A stretch of DNA of 64,000 bases from the NCBI RefSeq assembly GCF_900187385.1, contig NZ_FYEY01000001.1:4836001-4900000 (forward strand), in the 5' to 3' direction. The stretch comes from Streptomyces sp. 2114.4 (GTDB lineage Bacteria; Actinomycetota; Actinomycetes; Streptomycetales; Streptomycetaceae). Below are positions 6,853 through 13,842 of this stretch, one piece after another (position 1 is the stretch's first letter; every line of letters begins with the position of its first letter). Under the pieces are notes generated by a model. The model was not told the DNA's origin, ran no database searches, and saw nothing but the letters and a program-made list of their open reading frames with translations. The translations under genes were made by a program, and so were the position numbers.

Positions 6853-7215
6853 ATGGAGCTGGAACAGGCATTGCACGCCGCGCGGGCGCTGGTGCTCGCC
6901 GACCTGATGGCGGATGAGGTGGCCGACGCCGACATCGTCTCGCTCGTGGAGGACGCGGTCGTCCACCGCCGGTGGTGGGTGGAGCAATGGCCTGAAGGCG
7001 CGGCATTCGTCGCGGGACTGATAGCGCAGGACGTCCAGGACGCCCTGCTGGACCGGTACGGCCGCTGGCCGCTGTGCCCCGTGTGCACGGAGTCGGGCGA
7101 TCCGCATGCGCTCGACGTCGAACCGGAGTTGGGGCCCGACCCGCACTGGGTCTGCCCCAAGACGGCGGTCGCCGTGGCCCGGGTCGGCCGGCTCGGCACT
7201 TCCCTGGAGGGGTGA
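6853..7215 (+). CDS. Conserved actinobacterial protein with Cys motif (120 aa)
   Basis: A 120-residue cytosolic protein, helical N-terminus (ALHAARALVLADLMADEVAD, DIVSLVEDAVVHRRWWVEQW), then PLCPVCTESG and HWVCPKT. The CxxC plus a later Cys may bind a metal. I chose ATG at 6853 because GGGGG lies a workable distance upstream; ATG at 6844 would add three residues. I do not recognise a named family. From memory it is conserved between murQ-type and DUF4031 genes in streptomycetes. It is followed 61 bp later by the DUF4031 gene, probably in one transcript. Confidence 0.75.
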   Translation: MELEQALHAARALVLADLMADEVADADIVSLVEDAVVHRRWWVEQWPEGAAFVAGLIAQDVQDALLDRYGRWPLCPVCTESGDPHALDVEPELGPDPHWVCPKTAVAVARVGRLGTSLEG

Positions 7216-7276
7216 GGCGGTGGATGGCGCGAGGCGGTGGCCGGGTGCGACGCGGTGACCCGGCCGGAGGACTGAC

Positions 7277-7552
7277 GTGACGGTCTATATCGATCCCCCC
7301 ACCTGGCCAGGACACGGCCGGATGTGGTCACACCTGGTCAGCGACCACTCCTTCGACGAACTGCACGTCTTCGCCGCGGGCATCGGCGCGCCCCGGCGGG
7401 CGTTCGAGCGCGACCACTACGACCTGCCGGCGGAGCGGTACGGCGATGCGGTGCGGGCCGGCGCCGTGGAGGTCGGCAGCAAGGAACTGCTGCGCCGCCT
7501 GACGGCCGCGGGACTGCGCCGCCCCAAGCACCGGCCGGCGCCGCGGGTGTGA
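7277..7552 (+). CDS. DUF4031 domain protein (91 aa)
   Basis: A 91-residue protein that is almost entirely the DUF4031 domain: it opens with TVYIDPPTWPGHGRMWSHLV, has DELHVFAAGIGAPRRAFERD, and ends RRPKHRP. GTG at 7277 is the only start that keeps the conserved beginning. It is cytosolic, basic at the C-terminus, and without catalytic residues I can name. It is probably cotranscribed with the 120-aa protein gene upstream. The biochemical function of the family is not known to me. Confidence 0.85.
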   Translation: MTVYIDPPTWPGHGRMWSHLVSDHSFDELHVFAAGIGAPRRAFERDHYDLPAERYGDAVRAGAVEVGSKELLRRLTAAGLRRPKHRPAPRV

Positions 7553-7722
7553 GGCCCCGGTCCCGGCTCGGTCCGTGGAGCCGTACGCCGTGAGCCGCAG
7601 CCCGTGGAGCCTCGCCCCGTAGACCCTGCGGCGCGTCGTAGCGGGGGCAGGGCGGTGGGTCGCCGGACGATGGGCCTGAGCCTGCGTGCGCCGGGTGGAA
7701 GCCGTATGGGAAGGGGACAGCC

Positions 7723-8268
7723 ATGTCCGTCAGCGAACCGGGCCGGGAGCCGGTCACCGATCTCGACCCCGACTACAGCAGTGAGGACGCCACGGCGACC
7801 GGATGGGCCACGGCCGTCGGCGGTATCACCGAGGCGGAGATCTTCTGGCTCACCACCGTACGGCCGGACGGCCGCCCGCATGTCACCCCGCTGCTCGCCG
7901 TCTGGTCGGACGGCGCCCTCCACTTCTGCACCGGCCCCGGCGAACGCAAGGCCAAGAACCTCGAAACCAACGCGCACTGCGTGCTGACGACCTCGACGGC
8001 CGGCGGCAACGATCTGCACGCCGGGCTCGATGTGGTGGTCGAGGGCGACGCGGTGCAGGTCAGCGACGAGCCGACGCTGCACCGGCTGGCCGGTCTGTAC
8101 ACCGAGAAGTACGGCAGCGACTGGCATTTCGACGTCCGCGACGGTGCGTTCCACGGGCAGGGCGGCGGCCGGGCCCTGGTCTTCCGCGTCGAGCCGGTCA
8201 CGGCCTTCGGGTTCGGGCGGGGAGAGACGTACAGCCAGACGCGGTGGAGGTTTGAGGGCGGGGCGTAG
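7723..8268 (+). CDS. Pyridoxamine 5'-phosphate oxidase-family flavoprotein
   Basis: A 181-residue split-barrel protein. ITEAEIFWLTTVRPDGRPHV is the typical first strand pair, WSDGALHFCTGPGERKAKNL the cofactor-contacting region, and NAHCVLTTS the following strand. A C-terminal GRALVFRVEPVTAFGFG completes the barrel. The fold binds FMN or F420 and oxidises or reduces small molecules; the exact substrate cannot be told. ATG at 7723 follows GGAAGGGGACAGCC, a strong ribosome site. It stands alone between the DUF4031 gene and a convergent MFS gene. Confidence 0.85.
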   Translation: MSVSEPGREPVTDLDPDYSSEDATATGWATAVGGITEAEIFWLTTVRPDGRPHVTPLLAVWSDGALHFCTGPGERKAKNLETNAHCVLTTSTAGGNDLHAGLDVVVEGDAVQVSDEPTLHRLAGLYTEKYGSDWHFDVRDGAFHGQGGGRALVFRVEPVTAFGFGRGETYSQTRWRFEGGA

Positions 8269-8277
8269 GGCGGGGGC

Positions 8278-8301
8278 GCCGCTGCTTCAGGGGGCAGCGG
8301 C
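8278..8301. terminator. Bidirectional hairpin between convergent genes
   Basis: GCCGCTGC (8278-8285) and GCAGCGGC (8294-8301) form a perfect 8-bp stem with an 8-nt loop. It sits 10 bp after the PNPOx-family stop and 17 bp beyond the end of the MFS gene on the other strand. Confidence 0.6.
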
Positions 8302-8317
8302 GGCCCCGTCTCAGGGG

Positions 8318-9592
8318 TCAGTGCCGCCCTGCCGGGTCCCCGGCCTTCGCTGTCTTGTGTGCCGCTGTTGCGGGGGCGCCGGCTGTTGAGGAGGCGATCA
8401 CCCGGGAGCGGCTTGTCGCGTGGTGGATCCGGAAGGCGAGGGCGGTGGTGACGACGGCCGCCGCGGCCAGCGCGGCGCCGGTCCAGGCGACGGACGGGTA
8501 GCCCCAGCCCGCGCCGATGGCCAGGCCGCCGAGCCAGGGACCGAGGGTGTTGCCGATGTTGAAGGCGGCGGTGGTGGTGGCGCCGGCCAGGGTCGGCGCG
8601 GCGTTCGCCACGTTGAACATCCGGGCGTTGAGCGCCGGGGCCGTGGTGAACGCGGTCACTCCGAGCATCAGCGAGAGCGCGACGGCGGCGGCCGGGCTGT
8701 GCGCGGTCAGCGCCAGGACGGCCAGCACGACCGTGGAGGCGCTGATGCCGCCGAAGAGCGTCCCGAAGAGGTGTGCGTCGGCGATCCGGCCGCCGATGAA
8801 CGTACCGATCAGTGCGCCGACGCCGAACAGCGCGAGCACCGTCGGCACCCAGCTCTCGGCGAGGCCTGCGGTGTCGGTCAGCAGCGGCGAGAGGTACGAG
8901 AAGAGCGCGAAGACCGCGGCGCCGTTCAGCGCCGTGGCGGTCAGCGCCAGCCAGACCTGCTTGTCCTTGTAGATGGCCAGCTCGCGACGGAGCTGCGGGC
9001 GGTCGTCGCCGGTGGGCACGGCCGTACGCGGCACCAGCGCGACCACGCCGAGCAGGCCGATCGCGGCCAGGCCGGCCACCGCCCAGAACGCGGCGCGCCA
9101 GCCGGCGTGCTGCCCGAGCAGCGCGCCGGCCGGGACGCCCGCGATATTGGCGATGCTCAGGCCGCCGACCATCACCGCCATCGCGCGGGCCCGTGCGGTC
9201 ACCGGTACCAGCGAGACGGCGACGGCCGCGCCGACGGCCCAGAAGCCGGCGCAGGCGAGCGCGCTCACGACACGGGAGACGAACAGCACGCCGTAGGAGG
9301 GTGCCAGCGCGCCTGCCACCTGGCCCAGGCCGAAGGCCGCGAGCAGTGCGATCAGGGTCGTCCGGCGCGGAAGGCGGAGCGTTGCGGCGGCGAGGACCGG
9401 GGCGCCGACCACCATGCCGATCGCGAAGGCGGAGACCAGGAGCCCGGCCTGCGGAATCGAGACGTGGAGGTCGCGGGCGAGCGGCTGGAGGATGCCGGAG
9501 AGCATGAACTCGGACGTGCCGAGAGCGAAGACGGACAGGCCGAGGATGTACACGGCTATGGGCAGGCGGGCGCGGTCGGACGGTGCTGGCAT
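8318..9592 (-). CDS. MFS transporter, DHA1 / chloramphenicol-efflux (Cmx/AraJ) type
   Basis: A 424-residue inner-membrane antiporter with twelve hydrophobic segments. The start PIAVYILGLSVFALGTSEFM is the signature of the DHA1 subgroup that includes AraJ and the actinobacterial Cml/Cmx chloramphenicol exporters. Motif A-like LRLPRRTT follows TM2, and GGLSIANIAGVPAGALLGQ is motif C-like. A hydrophilic 35-residue tail is added. Substrate is unassigned; chloramphenicol-like drugs or sugars are possible. ATG at 9592 gives a normal N-terminus. It is a single gene with no adjacent regulator. Confidence 0.85.
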   Translation of the reverse strand: MPAPSDRARLPIAVYILGLSVFALGTSEFMLSGILQPLARDLHVSIPQAGLLVSAFAIGMVVGAPVLAAATLRLPRRTTLIALLAAFGLGQVAGALAPSYGVLFVSRVVSALACAGFWAVGAAVAVSLVPVTARARAMAVMVGGLSIANIAGVPAGALLGQHAGWRAAFWAVAGLAAIGLLGVVALVPRTAVPTGDDRPQLRRELAIYKDKQVWLALTATALNGAAVFALFSYLSPLLTDTAGLAESWVPTVLALFGVGALIGTFIGGRIADAHLFGTLFGGISASTVVLAVLALTAHSPAAAVALSLMLGVTAFTTAPALNARMFNVANAAPTLAGATTTAAFNIGNTLGPWLGGLAIGAGWGYPSVAWTGAALAAAAVVTTALAFRIHHATSRSRVIASSTAGAPATAAHKTAKAGDPAGRH

Positions 9593-9784
9593 GTCAGCTA
9601 CTAACAGCGGTAGGACGGCTTACATTCCCCGGTCACGGTACCGGTCGCAGCCGCAGCCCCTCCGCCCAGCCGGTCGCCTCCCCGTCGCCTTCCCGGTCAG
9701 GTGCCCGGTCGCCTCCCCGTTGCGTTCCGGCCGCCGGCGATGGAGGAGACGCCCCCTTGGAGCCGGCCGGAGCCCCCCGAAGCC

Positions 9785-10477
9785 CTACGCCCCCCGCAGC
9801 AGATCCAGCTCCGTGGCGAGGTTGCGGCGGGCGAGGTGTTCCCAGCGGTCGTAGCCGCGGGGGGTGCGGAACAGGCGGGGGAGGGCGAGGAGTTGGGACA
9901 GGATGGCGGAGCGGCCGGCGAGGAAGTCGGGGTCGGGTACGAAGGCGTACTCGGCACGGACCGCGGCGGCGTAGGCCGCGTACTCGTCGGGGGACCCGGC
10001 GAGCACGGCGAGGTCGGCGTCGCACAGGACCTCGCCGTCGGGGTCGTCGGGCGCCGGGTCATGGGTGACGGTGAGCCGCACCAGGCGGGCGACCTCGGCC
10101 GTGCGGGCCGGGCCGATGCCCAGCTCGGGCAGGGCGCGTTCGGCGAGGGCCGCGCTGCGCTCCTCGTTCTCGGAGCGGTCCGGCCGGTAGACGGCGTCGT
10201 GGAACCAGGCCGCCAACTGGACGGTGGGCAAGTCGTCGGCGTGCTGTGCCAGTTCGTCGATGCGGTAGAGGACCGCGGTCAGATGGTCGACGGTGTGGTA
10301 GCGGCGTTGCGGTTCGCGCCAACGGGACAGGAGGTTGTCCGCGTACGGGGCGGGGTCGGGTGCCGTGGGGTTCTTGGTGCCGCGCGCCTTGGCCACGGTC
10401 ACGGCCCAGCGCTGCCGCAGCTCCTGCGCCGGGTCGGTGGTGTCTGCCGTACGGGACACGGAGGTCATGCCCGCCAT
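9785..10477 (-). CDS. HD-domain protein, predicted metal-dependent phosphohydrolase
   Basis: A 230-residue cytosolic protein with the HD signature: RYHTVDHL (first His), WFHDAVY (His-Asp pair) and LCDADLAVLAG (last Asp). This arrangement matches the family of small predicted metal-dependent HD proteins with a conserved YH...HI/L motif. Known HD proteins hydrolyse nucleotides or cyclic nucleotides; this subgroup has no assigned substrate. Starts at 10477 (MAGMTS) or 10468 (MTSVSR) are equally possible. It is followed on the same strand by a 192-bp gap with pyrimidine-rich repeats before the MFS gene. Confidence 0.8.
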   Translation of the reverse strand: MAGMTSVSRTADTTDPAQELRQRWAVTVAKARGTKNPTAPDPAPYADNLLSRWREPQRRYHTVDHLTAVLYRIDELAQHADDLPTVQLAAWFHDAVYRPDRSENEERSAALAERALPELGIGPARTAEVARLVRLTVTHDPAPDDPDGEVLCDADLAVLAGSPDEYAAYAAAVRAEYAFVPDPDFLAGRSAILSQLLALPRLFRTPRGYDRWEHLARRNLATELDLLRGA

Positions 10478-10522
10478 TGTGCCTCGTGCGCCGGGAAACC
10501 GGGGTGGAGGGCGAGTGCCCGG

Positions 10523-11425
10523 TCAGGTCTGGGGCTCGTCGTGGCACGAGAGGGAGTCGATCGACTCGACGCTCGGCTTGTAGTTGCTCTCCCATCGGGG
10601 GTCGGCCTTGGGAATGGACCAGAGGGACGTGGAGAAGTCCTGGTTCCAGGTGTTGTCGGTGACGTAGTCCCGCAAGGCGTCACGCAGCTTCAGGCAGTCC
10701 TGGCGGTGGCCCTTGGCCATGGCGATGCCGTAGCGGTTGGCGGAGCCGTAGGTGAGGCCCGGGACGACCTTGAGATCCCGGTTCTCCTGGGTGAAGCCGT
10801 AGAGGATCATCTGGTCGGTGGAGACCGCGTCGGCGAACTTCGTCTCCTTGAGGTCCCTGATGCAGCTGGAGGCATCCGGGGCCTGGTAGAGCTGGATCCG
10901 GCGGTACGCCGGGCTGTCCAGTGTCGTGAAGGAGGTCGTCCCGGGCCAGGTGCAGACGCGCTTGCCGACGAGGTCTTCGGGCTTGTGGATGCGGTTGTCG
11001 TTCTTGCGGACCATGATCCCCTGGAAGGTGGAGGCGTACGGTCCGGCGAAGTCCAGCTTCTTCATACGGTCGGCGGTGATCGAGAACGTCGCGGCGACCA
11101 GGTCTTTCTTCTTCTCGGTGAGCACCGTGCTGCGGTCCTCCGACGGCACGATCCCGAAGTCCGGCTCGGCGCCGACCGCTTTGAGGACCTGTCGGGCGAC
11201 GGTGATGTCGAAGCCGGAGAACTTGTAGACGTGGACGACGCCGGTGCCCGGCTGATCGTTCTTCGTGCCGACCGATGCCCTGCCGTTCGCGAAGAGCGAG
11301 GGAGGCTGCGAGGTGCCGCAGGCGGTGGCGGTCAGTGCGGCGAGGGCGAGGAGTGCCGTGAGCGGGACGGTGCGGCTGCTGCTGCAACAGCGGCGGCTCG
11401 TGCCTCCGGGTGCGTGAGTGGTCAT
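10523..11425 (-). CDS. Orphan family-3 solute-binding lipoprotein (amino-acid type)
   Basis: A 300-residue exported lipoprotein: basic start with SRRCCSSSRT, hydrophobic core, lipobox TATAC with lipidated Cys36. The mature part is a family-3 binding protein: YKFSGFDITVARQVLKAVGA, LVAATFSITADRMKKLDFAG, LVGKRVCTWPGTTS and KFADAVSTDQMILYGFTQEN. These normally feed glutamate- or cystine-type ABC importers, but no permease or ATPase gene is near. It is the last gene of a minus-strand run whose first two genes share an unusual motif; the gap to the middle gene is 62 bp. ATG at 11425 follows GGGGGATC. It may act as an external sensor rather than a transporter part; that is inference. Confidence 0.85.
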   Translation of the reverse strand: MTTHAPGGTSRRCCSSSRTVPLTALLALAALTATACGTSQPPSLFANGRASVGTKNDQPGTGVVHVYKFSGFDITVARQVLKAVGAEPDFGIVPSEDRSTVLTEKKKDLVAATFSITADRMKKLDFAGPYASTFQGIMVRKNDNRIHKPEDLVGKRVCTWPGTTSFTTLDSPAYRRIQLYQAPDASSCIRDLKETKFADAVSTDQMILYGFTQENRDLKVVPGLTYGSANRYGIAMAKGHRQDCLKLRDALRDYVTDNTWNQDFSTSLWSIPKADPRWESNYKPSVESIDSLSCHDEPQT

Positions 11426-11487
11426 CAAGATCCCCCGTTCGTGTCGTGGGCCGTCGGTGCTTCCACGGCCGGCTTCGGGCCGCCGGA

Positions 11488-12213
11488 TCACCTGTCGTGC
11501 AGCACCGCGTCCGTCGCGCTGATGTCCATCCGGCAGCCGCGGTCGGTGTGCAGGGTGACGTTGATCCGTACGGTGCTGACCCCCGCGCCCAGGGCGAAGT
11601 CGACGGTGCCGTGGGAGCGGATCCGCTGTGGCTGGGCCGCGACGCCCGAGGCGAGCAGGGAGACGGTGGCGGAGTCCGGGAGGCAGGTCGGGCCGGCCGG
11701 ATCGTGGTCGTTGATGGCCAGCGTCAGGCGCAGGGCGTCGCGTGCCTCCTTCAGGGCGGGGGCGTCGAGAAGGAGCGTGAGGTCCCGGTTCGTCTCCCCG
11801 TCCAGCGGCTGTGTGCCCTGGATGCGGACGGACCCGGTCACATCGATCTCGCCGTGTGCGACGACGTGCTGGAACGCCAGCCAGCCCCCGACCGTCGCCA
11901 GGACGGAGACGAGGGACAGCGTGCCGACGACGCGGGCGTCGCGGGGGCGCCGGTTGAGGACGCGGGCGGCGCCGGTGAGGAGCGCCAGCCCGGAGAGCGC
12001 GCCCCAGAGGGTGTACTGGCCGGCCGGTCCGCCCGGCTGGGTGGTTCCGGCGATGACCACGGCGGTGCAGGCCAGCAGGAGCGGCAGCCAGCGTGCGCTG
12101 GGGTGCATCACCCACTTGACGATCACGTTCTTGATGTCGTTGGCCGCGATGGAGTGGTCGCCGTGTGCCGTCGGACTGTTGTGGACGTTGCCACTGCCTC
12201 CGAGGCGGGTCAT
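11488..12213 (-). CDS. Three-TM membrane protein with N-terminal shared Gly/Asn motif and outer domain (241 aa)
   Basis: I do not recognise a named family. Residues 9-31 carry VHNSPTAHGDHSIAANDI, nearly repeating the C-terminal motif of the protein encoded just upstream. TM helices are about 42-57, 68-85 and 95-115. Arg clusters before TM1 and between TM2 and TM3 place the N-terminus inside and residues 120-241 outside. The outer part is beta-rich with two Cys (PTCLPD, RGCRMD), a possible disulphide. The start overlaps the previous stop as ATGA, so the two proteins are made together. A role in passing a signal between the outside and a cytosolic partner is inference from topology and motif. 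Confidence 0.8.
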   Translation of the reverse strand: MTRLGGSGNVHNSPTAHGDHSIAANDIKNVIVKWVMHPSARWLPLLLACTAVVIAGTTQPGGPAGQYTLWGALSGLALLTGAARVLNRRPRDARVVGTLSLVSVLATVGGWLAFQHVVAHGEIDVTGSVRIQGTQPLDGETNRDLTLLLDAPALKEARDALRLTLAINDHDPAGPTCLPDSATVSLLASGVAAQPQRIRSHGTVDFALGAGVSTVRINVTLHTDRGCRMDISATDAVLHDR

Positions 12214-12719
12214 GAGCCGTTCCGGGGGGCCGGGCCGCCCCCCATGTGGATGTCGCCGTGGATCTCGACGGCCGCGATGGAGCCCTGGCCGGTCGCGGTC
12301 GGGGTGTTGTGGACGGTGTGCACGGCGGCTGCCGGGGCGAGCCGGGTGACGTGCTCCAGGAAGTGGGGGGCGTCGCGACGGTCGGCGGGGGACCGTAGCC
12401 AGGCGGTCAGGGCGGCGGACAGCAGGTGCCGCTCCTGGTCGTCGAGGCGTGCGAGCAGTGCGTCGAGTGCGTCCGCGCGCCGGAGGTCGAGGAGCGGCGT
12501 GGCGGCGCCCTCGCCGAGGCCGGGGTCGGCGCCTTCGCCGAGGCCGGCGTCGGTCCCGTCGTCGCGGCGCAGCAGCCGGCGGAAGAAGCCCTCACCGGCG
12601 GTCACGGTGCGTTCGGCGATCCGCTGCTGGGCGGCGGTGAGCACGGAGGTGCCCATGCTGTTCGCCGCCAGGGCGAGATAGGGGGCGATTTCCGCGGAAA
12701 CATTCGCTAATTCGGACAT
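12210..12719 (-). CDS. Cytosolic helical protein with C-terminal shared Gly/Asn motif (169 aa)
   Basis: A 169-residue protein without signal peptide. Residues 1-52 are an amphipathic helical block (IAPYLALAANSMGTSVLTAA, then basic FFRRLLRR). Residues 53-75 are a Gly/Asp/Glu linker with repeated GLGEGADPG. Residues 75-128 are a second helical block. Residues 136-160 end with VHNTPTATGQGSIAAVEIHG and then DIHMG. Helical domain plus C-terminal Asn/Gly motif resembles effector-plus-amyloid-motif proteins (Bell/BASS type) described in multicellular bacteria; I infer this from architecture only. ATG at 12719 follows GGGGGAGA. It heads a three-gene operon. Confidence 0.8.
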   Translation of the reverse strand: MSELANVSAEIAPYLALAANSMGTSVLTAAQQRIAERTVTAGEGFFRRLLRRDDGTDAGLGEGADPGLGEGAATPLLDLRRADALDALLARLDDQERHLLSAALTAWLRSPADRRDAPHFLEHVTRLAPAAAVHTVHNTPTATGQGSIAAVEIHGDIHMGGGPAPRNGS

Positions 12720-12931
12720 CCGATCTCCCCCTGATCTTGGGCGGGCGTCCTGTCGCAACGCCCTTACGAGGAGGGCGTGTTACCCCCGCGAGGGGTGGCT
12801 CAAACCTGTGCCAATGGGGTGTTTCGGGTCGGGGTGTCGTCGGGGTGACGGGCCGGCATTGGCTGCGCGTCGGGGTGTCCTGGCTGCGCGCCGGACGTGC
12901 GTGGTCTGCCGGGTGGCCCGTAGTCTGGGCT

Positions 12932-12947
12932 ATTGGACTAGACCTGT
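12932..12947. promoter_or_regulatory. Candidate DasR-type (dre) site upstream of cutC
   Basis: ATTGGACTAGACCTGT matches the established dre consensus A(G/C)TGGTCTAGACCA(G/C)T at 12 of 16 positions, including the core CTAGACC. It lies about 70 bp before the cutC start. DasR is the GlcNAc-responsive GntR regulator of Streptomyces; binding here is a prediction. Confidence 0.4.
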
Positions 12948-13013
12948 CGCCCGGTGTCGGGGTGGGCCGTCACGTCCCGTCCCGTCACGTTCGTCATCGA
13001 AGGATGAGGTCAT

Positions 13014-13736
13014 ATGAGCAAGCGCGCGCTCCTGGAGGTGATCGCGCTCGACCCGCGGGACGCGGTCGCCGCCCAGGCCGGCGGGGCCGACCGCCTGGAG
13101 CTGGTCACGGACATGGCGGCCGACGGGCTCACCCCGCCCCGCGCGGCGTTCGCGGCGATCCGGGCGGCCGTCGACCTCCCGTTGCGGGTGATGCTGCGGT
13201 CCGCCGACGGCTTCGCGGCCGGTGACGTGACGGCGCTGTGCGAGGAGGCCGCGGCGCTGCGGGCGGAGGGCGCCGAGGAGTTCGTCCTCGGCTTTCTGAC
13301 GCCGGACGGGCGGCCGGATCTCGATGCGGTGGCGGCGCTGGCCGAGGTGATCGACGGCTGCCGGTGGACCTTCCACCGGGCCATCGACCGGGCCGCCGAC
13401 CGGGACGCGCTGCGCAAGGAGCTGTCGGCGGCGGCCGGCGCCGCCGGGCTCGACACCTATCTGACGGCCGGCTGCGCGCAAGGCGTCGGCGCGGGGGTGC
13501 GGACACTGCTGGCCGAGCAGGCACGTACGGCAGCGGGCGAGCCCGGGTATGCGCCGCGGATCCTGGTCGGCGGCGGACTCGGGCTCGGCCATCTGCCGGA
13601 GCTGCGTGCGGCCGGTCTCGACGCGTTCCACATCGGGGGCGCGGCCCGGCCCGCCGGCTGGGCGGCGCCCGTGGAGGCGGCGGCGGTACGGACGTGGCGG
13701 GAGGCGCTGGACCAGCCGGTCGCGGAGGGGGTGTGA
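13014..13736 (+). CDS. cutC: CutC-family protein (copper homeostasis)
   Basis: A 240-residue cytosolic TIM-barrel protein of the CutC family. LLEVIALDPRDAVAAQAGGA, DRLELV, GLTPP, RVMLR and FHRAIDR are the conserved strands of the family, and ILVGGGLGLGHLPEL with FHIGGAAR closes the barrel. CutC was linked to copper tolerance in E. coli, but direct copper binding has been questioned and the reaction remains unclear. ATG at 13014 follows GAAGGATGAGG. It diverges from the operon with the shared motif. A DasR-like site lies upstream. Confidence 0.9.
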   Translation: MSKRALLEVIALDPRDAVAAQAGGADRLELVTDMAADGLTPPRAAFAAIRAAVDLPLRVMLRSADGFAAGDVTALCEEAAALRAEGAEEFVLGFLTPDGRPDLDAVAALAEVIDGCRWTFHRAIDRAADRDALRKELSAAAGAAGLDTYLTAGCAQGVGAGVRTLLAEQARTAAGEPGYAPRILVGGGLGLGHLPELRAAGLDAFHIGGAARPAGWAAPVEAAAVRTWREALDQPVAEGV

Positions 13737-13792
13737 GCGTCGGCCCGCGGGCCTGAGACGTCGTCCGGCGGGCCCGGGACGGGTGCGCCGGG

Positions 13793-13828
13793 CGGGCGTC
13801 GCCCCGGGGGCCCGGGGGGCCTGACGCC
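13793..13828. terminator. Hairpin between convergent cutC and HelD-like genes
   Basis: GGGCGTC (13793-13799) and GACGCCC (13822-13828) form a perfect stem enclosing a GC-only inner palindrome. It lies in the 106-bp gap between two converging stops and probably serves both. A second palindrome, GGCCCGCGGGCC, lies at 13741-13752. Confidence 0.5.
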
Positions 13829-13842
13829 CCGCCGTCCGCTCC

